Below, in pieces: positions 1 through 11,968 of a stretch of DNA of 64,000 nucleotides (positions are counted from its first letter, which is position 1; every line of letters starts with the position of its first letter). Source of the DNA: Auanema rhodensis (taxonomy: Eukaryota; Nematoda; Chromadorea; Rhabditida; Rhabditidae); NCBI GenBank assembly GCA_964057225.1, contig CAXKVF010000077.1:558001-622000 (forward strand), written 5' to 3'. The position numbers were made by a program, and so were the translations under genes. Below the pieces are notes generated by a model that was not told where the DNA came from, ran no database searches, and saw only the letters and a program-made list of their open reading frames with translations.

Positions 1-7
1 ATACCAA

Positions 8-25
8 GTGCACATCACGTGTACA
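8..25. other. CDEI-like CACGTG site and palindrome cluster (one per monomer)
   Basis: Monomer positions 8-25 pack three six-base palindromes: GTGCAC (8-13), CACGTG (16-21) and TGTACA (20-25). ATCACGTG at 14-21 matches the RTCACRTG consensus of the budding-yeast centromere element CDEI, which is bound by the bHLH protein Cbf1. CACGTG is also a general E-box or G-box for bHLH and plant bZIP factors. The hexamer recurs every 176 bp and I found no altered copy by eye; it is missing only from the truncated monomer at 36785. The ApaLI-type GTGCAC is lost in the C11A subset in the second half of the window. Binding in this organism is not shown; the match is short and could be fortuitous. Confidence 0.6.
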
Positions 26-45
26 TTTAATTAGCATAAATTAAA
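26..45. other. 7-6-7 inverted repeat TTTAATT / AATTAAA (one per monomer)
   Basis: TTTAATT at 26-32 and AATTAAA at 39-45 are perfect inverted arms around the 6-base spacer AGCATA, giving an all-A/T dyad able in principle to form a small hairpin or a symmetric protein site. Subfamily mutations hit the arms. T26A breaks the outermost pair and occurs mostly in type G monomers. A40T marks a type C class (for example 18657, 21825, 24641). T32C is found in M7, M13 and M202, and A43G in M9, M15 and M78. Since arm mutations persist in amplified blocks, strict conservation of the hairpin is not indicated. Confidence 0.6.
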
Positions 46-65
46 GTTCACGTAAATTTCAAAGT

Positions 66-78
66 CATGGTTACCATG
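66..78. other. 6-1-6 dyad CATGGT-T-ACCATG with BstEII-type site
   Basis: CATGGT at 66-71 and ACCATG at 73-78 are perfect inverted arms around one T. The centre, GGTTACC at 69-75, fits the BstEII recognition pattern GGTNACC, so a BstEII digest should give a 176-bp ladder. The dyad sits directly before the hypervariable cassette at 79-82. Rare variants hit it: T77C in M16 and M22, G78A in M87 and M335, G78T in M162, M175 and M354, C74T in M259, and G69A in M343. A role as a protein-binding dyad is only a possibility. Confidence 0.7.
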
Positions 79-82
79 CACC
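79..82. other. Diagnostic variable cassette (types C, A, T, G)
   Basis: Bases 79-82 vary far more than the rest of the monomer and take four common states: CACC (C), AACC (A), AACT (T) and AAGC (G). Rare states are AATC (M357, M358) and AAGG (M213). My tally is about 79 C, 139 A, 65 T and 75 G. The states are ordered, not random: T usually follows A, and G usually follows C or another G. With the linked markers at 11, 26, 104, 144 and 151-158 this cassette is a compact barcode for tracing higher-order repeats. Confidence 0.9.
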
Positions 83-91
83 AATATCAAT

Positions 92-105
92 AAAAATTTG
101 TTTTT
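92..105. other. Clustered A/T tracts, possible intrinsic bend
   Basis: AAAAATTT at 92-99, one G, then TTTTT at 101-105 form the strongest run of A/T tracts in the monomer. Further tracts lie at 54-59 (AAATTT) and 131-141. Such tracts are known to curve DNA and to influence nucleosome placement, and a 176-bp unit is about one nucleosome plus linker. T104C, present in about 27 copies, interrupts the T run and creates an XbaI site (TCTAGA at 103-108). Curvature has not been computed here. Confidence 0.5.
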
Positions 106-157
106 AGACTAATATGGACATGGGGAATCTAATTTTGAAAACCGCATCTCTTTATCT

Positions 158-167
158 TTCACGTGAA
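158..167. other. 10-bp palindrome TTCACGTGAA (one per monomer)
   Basis: A perfect 10-bp palindrome centred on the second CACGTG of the monomer (160-165). With the first copy at 16-21 of the next monomer, CACGTG sites alternate at spacings of 32 and 144 bp along the array. The hexamer appears intact throughout, but T158C in domain I type G monomers (for example 705, 1761, 3345, 4401) destroys the outer base pair while leaving CACGTG. Candidate binding site for bHLH or bZIP-type proteins; no direct evidence. Confidence 0.6.
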
Positions 168-528
168 GCGAGTTACATACCAAGTGCACATCACGTGTAC
201 ATTTAATTAGCATAAATTAAAGTTCACGTAAATTTCAAAGTCATGGTTACCATGAACCAATATCAATAAAAATTTGTTTTTAGACTAATATGGACATGGG
301 GAATCTAATTTTGAAAACCGCATCTCTTCATCTTTCACGTGAAGCGAGTTACATACCAAGTGCACATCACGTGTACATTTAATTAGCATAAATTAAAGTT
401 CACGTAAATTTCAAAGTCATGGTTACCATGCACCAATATCAATAAAAATTTGTTTTTAGACTAATATGGACATGGGGAATCTAATTTTGAAAACCGCATC
501 TCTTTTTCTTTCACGTGAAGCGAGTTAC

Positions 529-2640
529 ATACCAAGTGCACATCACGTGTACATTTAATTAGCATAAATTAAAGTTCACGTAAATTTCAAAGTCATGGTT
601 ACCATGCACCAATATCAATAAAAATTTGTTTTTAGACTAACATGGACATGGGGAATCTAATTTTGAAAATCGCATCTCTTTATCTTTCACGTGAAGCGAG
701 TTACATACCAAGTGCACATCACGTGTACAATTAATTAGCATAAATTAAAGTTCACGTAAATTTCAAAGTCATGGTTACCATGAAGCAATATCAATAAAAA
801 TTTGTTTTTAGACTAATATGGACATGGGGAATCTAATTTTGAAAACCACATCTCTTTATCTCTCACGTGAAGCGAGTTACATACCAAGTGCACATCACGT
901 GTACATTTAATTAGCATAAATTAAAGTTCACGTAAATTTCAAAGTCATGGTTACCATGAACCAATATCAATAAAAATTTGTTTTTAGACTAATATGGACA
1001 TGGGGAATCTAATTTTGAAAACCGCATCTCTTTATCTTTCACGTGAAGCGAGTTACATACCAAGTGCACATCACGTGTACATTTAATCAGCATAAATTAA
1101 AGTTCACGTAAATTTCAAAGTCATGGTTACCATGAACTAATATCAATAAAAATTTGTTTTTAGACTAATATGGACATGGGGAATCTAATTTTGAAAACCG
1201 CATCTCTTTATCTTTCACGTGAAGCGAGTTACATACCAAGTGCACATCACGTGTACATTTAATTAGCATAAATTAAAGTTCACGTAAATTTCAAAGTCAT
1301 GGTTACCATGCACCAATATCAATAAAAATTTGTTTTTAGACTAATATGAACATGGGGAATCTAATTTTGAAAACCGCATCTCTTTATCTTTCACGTGAAG
1401 CGAGTTACATACCAAGTGCACATCACGTGTACATTTAATTAGCATAAATTGAAGTTCACGTAAATTTCAAAGTCATGGTTACCATGAACCAATATCAATA
1501 AAAATTTGTTTTTAGACTAATATGGACATGGGGAATCTAATTTTGAAAACCGCATCTCTTTATCTTTCACGTGAAGCGAGTTACATACCAAGTGCACATC
1601 ACGTGTACATTTAATTAGCATAAATTAAAGTTCACGTAAATTTCAAAGTCATGGTTACCATGCACCAATATCAATAAAAATTTGTTTTTAGACTAATATG
1701 GACATGGGGAATCTAATTTTGAAAATCGCATCTCTTTATCTTTCACGTGAAGCGAGTTACATACCAAGTGCACATCACGTGTACAATTAATTAGCATAAA
1801 TTAAAGTTCACGTAAATTTCAAAGTCATGGTTACCATGAAGCAATATCAATAAAAATTTGTTTTTAGACTAATATGGACATGGGGAATCTAATTTTGAAA
1901 ACCACATCTCTTTATCTCTCACGTGAAGCGAGTTACATACCAAGTGCACATCACGTGTACATTTAATTAGCATAAATTAAAGTTCACGTAAATTTCAAAG
2001 TCATGGTTACCATGAACCAATATCAATAAAAATTTGTTTTTAGACTAATATGGACATGGGGAATCTAATTTTGAAAACCGCATCTCTTTATCTTTCACGT
2101 GAAGCGAGTTACATACCAAGTGCACATCACGTGTACATTTAATCAGCATAAATTAAAGTTCACGTAAATTTCAAAGTCATGGTTACCATGAACTAATATC
2201 AATAAAAATTTGTTTTTAGACTAATATGGACATGGGGAATCTAATTTTGAAAACCGCATCTCTTTATCTTTCACGTGAAGCGAGTTACATACCAAGTGCA
2301 CATCACGTGTACATTTAATTAGCATAAATTAAAGTTCACGTAAATTTCAAAGTCATGGTTACCATGCACCAATATCAATAAAAATTTGTTTTTAGACTAA
2401 TATGAACATGGGGAATCTAATTTTGAAAACCGCATCTCTTTATCTTTCACGTGAAGCGAGTTACATACCAAGTGCACATCACGTGTACATTTAATTAGCA
2501 TAAATTGAAGTTCACGTAAATTTCAAAGTCATGGTTACCATGAACCAATATCAATAAAAATTTGTTTTTAGACTAATATGGACATGGGGAATCTAATTTT
2601 GAAAACCGCATCTCTTTATCTTTCACGTGAAGCGAGTTAC
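529..2640 (+). repeat. Tandem 6-monomer (1056-bp) duplication
   Basis: Units 529-1584 (M4-M9) and 1585-2640 (M10-M15) have the same order: C with C142T, G with T26A/G144A/T158C, A, T with T32C, C with G117A, and A with A43G. The shared rare marks repeat exactly 1056 bp apart, for example AATCAG at 1085 and 2141, and TTGAAG around 1451 and 2507. The only difference I found is T113C in M4. Near identity implies recent copying. Confidence 0.88.
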
Positions 2641-4576
2641 ATACCAAGTGCACATCACGTGTACATTTAATTAGCATAAATTAAAGTTCACGTAAATTTC
2701 AAAGTCATGGTTACCACGCACCAATATCAATAAAAATTTGTTTTTAGACTAATATGGACATGGGGAATCTAATTTTGAAAACCGCATCTCTTTATCTTTC
2801 ACGTGAAGCGAGTTACATACCAAGTGCACATCACGTGTACATTTAATTAGCATAAATTAAAGTTCACGTAAATTTCAAAGTCATGGTTACCATGAACCAA
2901 TATCAATAAAAATTTGTTTTTAGACTAATATGGACATGGGGAATCTAATTTTGAAAACCGCATCTCTTCATCTTTCACGTGAAGCGAGTTACATACCAAG
3001 TGCACATCACGTGTACATTTAATTAGCATAAATTAAAGTTCACGTAAATTTCAAAGTCATGGTTACCATGCACCAATATCAATAAAAATTTGTTTTTAGA
3101 CTAATATGGACATGGGGAATCTAATTTTGGAAACCGCATCTCTTTTTCTTTCACGTGAAGCGAGTTACATACCAAGTGCACATCACGTGTACATTTAATT
3201 AGCATAAATTAAAGTTCACGTAAATTTCAAAGTCATGGTTACCATGCACCAATATCAATAAAAATTTGTTTTTAGACTAATATGGACATGGGGAATCTAA
3301 TTTTGGAAACCGCATCTCTTTATCTTTCACGTGAAGCGAGTTACATACCAAGTGCACATCACGTGTACAATTAATTAGCATAAATTAAAGTTCACGTAAA
3401 TTTCAAAGTCATGGTTACCATGAAGCAATATCAATAAAAATTTGTTTTTAGACTAATATGGACATGGGGAATCTAATTTTGAAAACCACATCTCTTTATC
3501 TCTCACGTGAAGCGAGTTACACACCAAGGGCACATCACGTGTACATTTAATTAGCATAAATTAAAGTTCACGTAAATTTCAAAGTCATGGTTACCATGAA
3601 CCAATATCAATAAAAATTTGTTTTTAGACTAATATGGACATGGGGAATCTAATTTTGAAAACCGCATCTCTTTTTCTTTCACGTGAAGCGAGTTACATAC
3701 CAAGTGCACATCACGTGTACATTTAATTAGCATAAATTAAAGTTCACGTAAATTTCAAAGTCATGGTTACCACGCACCAATATCAATAAAAATTTGTTTT
3801 TAGACTAATATGGACATGGGGAATCTAATTTTGAAAACCGCATCTCTTTATCTTTCACGTGAAGCGAGTTACATACCAAGTGCACATCACGTGTACAATT
3901 AATTAGCATAAATTAAAGTTCACGTAAATTTCAAAGTCATGGTTACCATGAAGCAATATCAATAAAAATTTGTTTTTAGACTAATATGGACATGGGGAAT
4001 CTAATTTTGAAAACCGCATCTCTTCATCTTTCACGTGAAGCGAGTTACATACCAAGTGCACATCACGTGTACATTTAATTAGCATAAATTAAAGTTCACG
4101 TAAATTTCAAAGTCATGGTTACCATGCACCAATATCAATAAAAATTTGTTTTTAGACTAATATGGACATGGGGAATCTAATTTTGAAAACCGCATCTCTT
4201 TTTCTTTCACGTGAAGCAAGTTACATACCAAGTGCACATCACGTGTACATTTAATTAGCATAAATTAAAGTTCACGTAAATTTCAAAGTCATGGTTACCA
4301 TGCACCAATATCAATAAAAATTTGTTTTTAGACTAATATGGACATGGGGAATCTAATTTTGAAAACCGCATCTCTTTATCTTTCACGTGAAGCGAGTTAC
4401 ATACCAAGTGCACATCACGTGTACAATTAATTAGCATAAATTAAAGTTCACGTAAATTTCAAAGTCATGGTTACCATGAAGCAATATCAATAAAAATTTG
4501 TTTTTAGACTAATATGGACATGGGGAATCTAATTTTGAAAACCACATCTCTTTATCTCTCACGTGAAGCGAGTTAC

Positions 4577-7500
4577 ACACCAAGTGCACATCACGTGTAC
4601 ATTTAATTAGCATAAATTAAAGTTCACGTAAATTTCAAAGTCATGGTTACCATGAACCAATATCAATAAAAATTTGTTTTTAGACTAATATGGACATGGG
4701 GAATCTAATTTTGAAAACCGCATCTCTTCATCTTTCACGTGAAGCGAGTTACATACCAAGTGCACATCACGTGTACATTTAATTAGCATAAATTAAAGTT
4801 CACGTAAATTTCAAAGTCATGGTTACCATGCACCAATATCAATAAAAATTTGTTTTTAGACTAATATGGACATGGGGAATCTAATTTTGAAAACCGCATC
4901 TCTTTATCTTTCACGTGAAGCGAGTTACATACCAAGTGCACATCACGTGTACAATTAATTAGCATAAATTAAAGTTCACGTAAATTTCAAAGTCATGGTT
5001 ACCATGAAGCAATATCAATAAAAATTTGTTTTTAGACTAATATGGACATGGGGAATCTAATTTTGAAAACCACATCTCTTTATCTCTCACGTGAAGCGAG
5101 TTACATACCAAGTGCACATCACGTGTACATTTAATTAGCATAAATTAAAGTTCACGTAAATTTCAAAGTCATGGTTACCATGAACCAATATCAATAAAAA
5201 TTTGTTTTTAGACTAATATGGACATGGGGAATCTAATTTTGAAAACCGCATCTCTTTATCTTTCACGTGAAGCGAGTTACATACCAAGTGCACATCACGT
5301 GTACATTTAATTAGCATAAATTAAAGTTCACGTAAATTTCAAAGTCATGGTTACCATGAACTAATATCAATAAAAATTTGTTTTTAGACTAATATGGACA
5401 TGGGGAATCTAATTTTGAAAACCGCATCTCTTTATCTTTCACGTGAAGCGAGTTACATACCAAGTGCACATCACGTGTACATTTAATTAGCATAAATTAA
5501 AGTTCACGTAAATTTCAAAGTCATGGTTACCATGAACCAATATCAATAAAAATTTGTTTTTAGACTAATATGGACATGGGGAATCTAATTTTGAAAACCG
5601 CATCTCTTTATCTTTCACGTGAAGCGAGTTACATACCAAGTGCACATCACGTGTACATTTAATTAGCATAAATTAAAGTTCACGTAAATTTCAAAGTCAT
5701 GGTTACCATGAACCAATATCAATAAAAATTTGTTTTTAGACTAATATGGACATGGGGAATCTAATTTTGAAAACCGCATCTCTTCATCTTTCACGTGAAG
5801 CGAGTTACATACCAAGTGCACATCACGTGTACATTTAATTAGCATAAATTAAAGTTCACGTAAATTTCAAAGTCATGGTTACCATGCACCAATATCAATA
5901 AAAATTTGTTTTTAGACTAATATGGACATGGGGAATCTAATTTTGAAAACCGCATCTCTTTTTCTTTCACGTGAAGCGAGTTACATACCAAGTGCACATC
6001 ACGTGTACATTTAATTAGCATAAATTAAAGTTCACGTAAATTTCAAAGTCATGGTTACCATGCACCAATATCAATAAAAATTTGTTTTTAGACTAATATG
6101 GACATGGGGAATCTAATTTTGAAAACCGCATCTCTTCATCTTTCACGTGAAGCGAGTTACATACCAAGTGCACATCACGTGTACATTTAATTAGCATAAA
6201 TTAAAGTTCACGTAAATTTCAAAGTCATGGTTACCATGCACCAATATCAATAAAAATTTGTTTTTAGACTAATATGGACATGGGGAATCTAATTTTGAAA
6301 ACCGCATCTCTTTTTCTTTCACGTGAAGCGAGTTACATACCAAGTGCACATCACGTGTACATTTAATTAGCATAAATTAAAGTTCACGTAAATTTCAAAG
6401 TCATGGTTACCATGCACCAATATCAATAAAAATTTGTTTTTAGACTAATATGGACATGGGGAATCTAATTTTGAAAACCGCATCTCTTTATCTTTCACGT
6501 GAAGCGAGTTACATACCAAGTGCACATCACGTGTACAATTAATTAGCATAAATTAAAGTTCACGTAAATTTCAAAGTCATGGTTACCATGAAGCAATATC
6601 AATAAAAATTTGTTTTTAGACTAATATGGACATGGGGAATCTAATTTTGAAAACCACATCTCTTTATCTCTCACGTGAAGCGAGTTACACACCAAGTGCA
6701 CATCACGTGTACATTTAATTAGCATAAATTAAAGTTCACGTAAATTTCAAAGTCATGGTTACCATGAACCAATATCAATAAAAATTTGTTTTTAGACTAA
6801 TATGGACATGGGGAATCTAATTTTGAAAACCGCATCTCTTCATCTTTCACGTGAAGCGAGTTACATACCAAGTGCACATCACGTGTACATTTAATTAGCA
6901 TAAATTAAAGTTCACGTAAATTTCAAAGTCATGGTTACCATGCACCAATATCAATAAAAATTTGTTTTTAGACTAATATGGACATGGGGAATCTAATTTT
7001 GAAAACCGCATCTCTTTATCTTTCACGTGAAGCGAGTTACATACCAAGTGCACATCACGTGTACAATTAATTAGCATAAATTAAAGTTCACGTAAATTTC
7101 AAAGTCATGGTTACCATGAAGCAATATCAATAAAAATTTGTTTTTAGACTAATATGGACATGGGGAATCTAATTTTGAAAACCACATCTCTTTATCTCTC
7201 ACGTGAAGCGAGTTACATACCAAGTGCACATCACGTGTACATTTAATTAGCATAAATTAAAGTTCACGTAAATTTCAAAGTCATGGTTACCATGAACCAA
7301 TATCAATAAAAATTTGTTTTTAGACTAATATGGACATGGGGAATCTAATTTTGAAAACCGCATCTCTTTATCTTTCACGTGAAGCGAGTTACATACCAAG
7401 TGCACATCACGTGTACATTTAATTAGCATAAATTAAAGTTCACGTAAATTTCAAAGTCATGGTTACCATGAACTAATATCAATAAAAATTTGTTTTTAGA

Positions 7501-10500
7501 CTAATATGGACATGGGGAATCTAATTTTGAAAACCGCATCTCTTTATCTTTCACGTGAAGCGAGTTACATACCAAGTGCACATCACGTGTACATTTAATT
7601 AGCATAAATTAAAGTTCACGTAAATTTCAAAGTCATGGTTACCATGAAGCAATATCAATAAAAATTTGTTTTTAGACTAATATGGACATGGGGAATCTAA
7701 TTTTGAAAACCACATCTCTTTATCTCTCACGTGAAGCGAGTTACACACCAAGTGCACATCACGTGTACATTTAATTAGCATAAATTAAAGTTCACGTAAA
7801 TTTCAAAGTCATGGTTACCATGAACCAATATCAATAAAAATTTGTTTTTAGACTAATATGGACATGGGGAATCTAATTTTGAAAACCGCATCTCTTCATC
7901 TTTCACGTGAAGCGAGTTACATACCAAGTGCACATCACGTGTACATTTAATTAGCATAAATTAAAGTTCACGTAAATTTCAAAGTCATGGTTACCATGCA
8001 CCAATATCAATAAAAATTTGTTTTTAGACTAATATGGACATGGGGAATCTAATTTTGAAAACCGCATCTCTTTATCTTTCACGTGAAGCGAGTTACATAC
8101 CAAGTGCACATCACGTGTACAATTAATTAGCATAAATTAAAGTTCACGTAAATTTCAAAGTCATGGTTACCATGAAGCAATATCAATAAAAATTTGTTTT
8201 TAGACTAATATGGACATGGGGAATCTAATTTTGAAAACCACATCTCTTTATCTCTCACGTGAAGCGAGTTACATACCAAGTGCACATCACGTGTACATTT
8301 AATTAGCATAAATTAAAGTTCACGTAAATTTCAAAGTCATGGTTACCATGAACCAATATCAATAAAAATTTGTTTTTAGACTAATATGGACATGGGGAAT
8401 CTAATTTTGAAAACCGCATCTCTTTATCTTTCACGTGAAGCGAGTTACATACCAAGTGCACATCACGTGTACATTTAATTAGCATAAATTAAAGTTCACG
8501 TAAATTTCAAAGTCATGGTTACCATGAACTAATATCAATAAAAATTTGTTTTTAGACTAATATGGACATGGGGAATCTAATTTTGAAAACCGCATCTCTT
8601 TATCTTTCACGTGAAGCGAGTTACATACCAAGTGCACATCACGTGTACATTTGATTAGCATAAATTAAAGTTCACGTAAATTTCAAAGTCATGGTTACCA
8701 TGAACCAATATCAATAAAAATTTGTTTTTAGACTAATATGGACATGGGGAATCTAATTTTGAAAACCGCATCTCTTTATCTTTCACGTGAAGCGAGTTAC
8801 ATACCAAGTGCACATCACGTGTACATTTAATTAGCATAAATTAAAGTTCACGTAAATTTCAAAGTCATGGTTACCATGAACCAATATCAATAAAAATTTG
8901 TTTTTAGACTAATATGGACATGGGGAATCTAATTTTGAAAACCGCATCTCTTCATCTTTCACGTGAAGCGAGTTACATACCAAGTGCACATCACGTGTAC
9001 ATTTAATTAGCATAAATTAAAGTTCACGTAAATTTCAAAGTCATGGTTACCATGCACCAATATCAATAAAAATTTGTTTTTAGACTAATATGGACATGGG
9101 GAATCTAATTTTGAAAACCGCATCTCTTTTTCTTTCACGTGAAGCGAGTTACATACCAAGTGCACATCACGTGTACATTTAATTAGCATAAATTAAAGTT
9201 CACGTAAATTTCAAAGTCATGGTTACCATGCACCAATATCAATAAAAATTTGTTTTTAGACTAATATGGACATGGGGAATCTAATTTTGAAAACCGCATC
9301 TCTTTATCTTTCACGTGAAGCGAGTTACATACCAAGTGCACATCACGTGTACATTTAATTAGCATAAATTAAAGTTCACGTAAATTTCAAAGTCATGGTT
9401 ACCATGAACCAATATCAATAAAAATTTGTTTTTAGACTAATATGGACATGGGGAATCTAATTTTGAAAACCGCATCTCTTCATCTTTCACGTGAAGCGAG
9501 TTACATACCAAGTGCACATCACGTGTACATTTAATTAGCATAAATTAAAGTTCACGTAAATTTCAAAGTCATGGTTACCATGCACCAATATCAATAAAAA
9601 TTTGTTTTTAGACTAATATGGACATGGGGAATCTAATTTTGAAAACCGCATCTCTTTTTCTTTCACGTGAAGCGAGTTACATACCAAGTGCACATCACGT
9701 GTACATTTAATTAGCATAAATTAAAGTTCACGTAAATTTCAAAGTCATGGTTACCATGCACCAATATCAATAAAAATTTGTTTTTAGACTAATATGGACA
9801 TGGGGAATCTAATTTTGAAAACCGCATCTCTTCATCTTTCACGTGAAGCGAGTTACATACCAAGTGCACATCACGTGTACATTTAATTAGCATAAATTAA
9901 AGTTCACGTAAATTTCAAAGTCATGGTTACCATGCACCAATATCAATAAAAATTTGTTTTTAGACTAATATGGACATGGGGAATCTAATTTTGAAAACCG
10001 CATCTCTTTTTCTTTCACGTGAAGCGAGTTACATACCAAGTGCACATCACGTGTACATTTAATTAGCATAAATTAAAGTTCACGTAAATTTCAAAGTCAT
10101 GGTTACCATGCACCAATATCAATAAAAATTTGTTTTTAGACTAATATGGACATGGGGAATCTAATTTTGAAAACCGCATCTCTTTATCTTTCACGTGAAG
10201 CGAGTTACATACCAAGTGCACATCACGTGTACAATTAATTAGCATAAATTAAAGTTCACGTAAATTTCAAAGTCATGGTTACCATGAAGCAATATCAATA
10301 AAAATTTGTTTTTAGACTAATATGGACATGGGGAATCTAATTTTGAAAACCACATCTCTTTATCTCTCACGTGAAGCGAGTTACACACCAAGTGCACATC
10401 ACGTGTACATTTAATTAGCATAAATTAAAGTTCACGTAAATTTCAAAGTCATGGTTACCATGAACCAATATCAATAAAAATTTGTTTTTAGACTAATATG

Positions 10501-11264
10501 GACATGGGGAATCTAATTTTGAAAACCGCATCTCTTCATCTTTCACGTGAAGCGAGTTACATACCAAGTGCACATCACGTGTACATTTAATTAGCATAAA
10601 TTAAAGTTCACGTAAATTTCAAAGTCATGGTTACCATGCACCAATATCAATAAAAATTTGTTTTTAGACTAATATGGACATGGGGAATCTAATTTTGAAA
10701 ACCGCATCTCTTTATCTTTCACGTGAAGCGAGTTACATACCAAGTGCACATCACGTGTACAATTAATTAGCATAAATTAAAGTTCACGTAAATTTCAAAG
10801 TCATGGTTACCATGAAGCAATATCAATAAAAATTTGTTTTTAGACTAATATGGACATGGGGAATCTAATTTTGAAAACCACATCTCTTTATCTCTCACGT
10901 GAAGCGAGTTACATACCAAGTGCACATCACGTGTACATTTAATTAGCATAAATTAAAGTTCACGTAAATTTCAAAGTCATGGTTACCATGAACCAATATC
11001 AATAAAAATTTGTTTTTAGACTAATATGGACATGGGGAATCTAATTTTGAAAACCGCATCTCTTTATCTTTCACGTGAAGCGAGTTACATACCAAGTGCA
11101 CATCACGTGTACATTTAATTAGCATAAATTAAAGTTCACGTAAATTTCAAAGTCATGGTTACCATGAACTAATATCAATAAAAATTTGTTTTTAGACTAA
11201 TATGGACATGGGGAATCTAATTTTGAAAACCGCATCTCTTTATCTTTCACGTGAAGCGAGTTAC
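4577..11264 (+). repeat. Five-monomer block in four copies
   Basis: The block is A (with T2C and 'c' tail), C, G (T26A, G144A, T158C), A, T. It occurs at 4577-5456 (M27-31), 6689-7568 (M39-43), 7745-8624 (M45-49) and 10385-11264 (M60-64). Copies 2 and 3 are 1056 bp apart, with one extra G monomer (M44, lacking T26A) between them. The last two copies extend into matching neighbours, so M45-M53 and M60-M68 agree over nine monomers at an offset of 15 (2640 bp); A29G in M50 is a private change. Confidence 0.82.
5633..11264 (+). repeat. 11-monomer segment duplicated at 3696-bp offset
   Basis: M33-M43 (5633-7568) and M54-M64 (9329-11264) match monomer by monomer: A 'c', C 't', C 'c', C 't', C, G, A 'c' with T2C, C, G, A, T. 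The offset is exactly 21 monomers. The 1760 bp between the copies (7569-9328) hold related but differently ordered monomers. The unusual run of four consecutive type C monomers with alternating tails is confined to these two copies. Confidence 0.82.
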
Positions 11265-11968
11265 ATACCAAGTGCACATCACGTGTACATTTAATTAGCA
11301 TAAATTAAAGTTCACGTAAATTTCAAAGTCATGGTTACCATGAACCAATATCAATAAAAATTTGTTTTTAGACTAATATGGACATGGGGAATCTAATTTT
11401 GAAAACCGCATCTCTTTATCTTTCACGTGAAGCGAGTTACATACCAAGTGCACATCACGTGTACATTTAATTAGCATAAATTAAAGTTCACGTAAATTTC
11501 AAAGTCATGGTTACCATGAACCAATATCAATAAAAATTTGTTTTTAGACTAATATGGACATGGGGAATCTAATTTTGAAAACCGCATCTCTTCATCTTTC
11601 ACGTGAAGCGAGTTACATACCAAGTGCACATCACGTGTACATTTAATTAGCATAAATTAAAGTTCACGTAAATTTCAAAGTCATGGTTACCATGCACCAA
11701 TATCAATAAAAATTTGTTTTTAGACTAATATGGACATGGGGAATCTAATTTTGAAAACCGCATCTCTTTTTCTTTCACGTGAAGCGAGTTACATACCAAG
11801 TGCACATCACGTGTACATTTAATTAGCATAAATTAAAGTTCACGTAAATTTCAAAGTCATGGTTACCATGCACCAATATCAATAAAAATTTGTTTTTAGA
11901 CTAATATGGACATGGGGAATCTAATTTTGAAAACCGCATCTCTTTATCTTTCACGTGAAGCGAGTTAC

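Larger units (their letters stand above)
1..176 (+). repeat. Reference monomer M1 (type C, 176 bp)
   Basis: First complete copy, used here as the coordinate frame. Key positions are GTGCAC at 8-13, CACGTG at 16-21, TGTACA at 20-25, an inverted repeat at 26-45, GGTTACC at 69-75, the variable cassette at 79-82 (CACC here), A/T tracts at 92-105, AATTTTGAAAA at 131-141, the tail marker window at 151-158, and CACGTG at 160-165. Five CpG dinucleotides lie at 18-19, 51-52, 143-144, 162-163 and 169-170. Other copies usually differ from this one at fewer than about six positions. Where a monomer truly begins is arbitrary in a tandem array; this start was chosen because the window opens on it. Confidence 0.97.
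1..11968 (+). repeat. Domain I subarray (M1-M68)
   Basis: This stretch is marked by abundant 'c' tails (T153C) and 't' tails (A154T), and by type G monomers carrying T26A, G144A and T158C together. The usual order is A with 'c' tail, C with 't' tail, C with plain tail, G, A, T. T104C (XbaI) and C11A are absent. T158C is otherwise seen only at M100 and M103. Several direct duplications lie inside (6, 15 and 21 monomers). The right edge is where the tail variants and T158C stop; it is a change in monomer population with no junction in the sequence. Confidence 0.75.

Noticed and set aside
26-45. Hairpin terminator or structured RNA
   Set aside because: The dyad is short and all A/T, is followed by no transcript evidence, and its arms are broken in amplified subfamilies.
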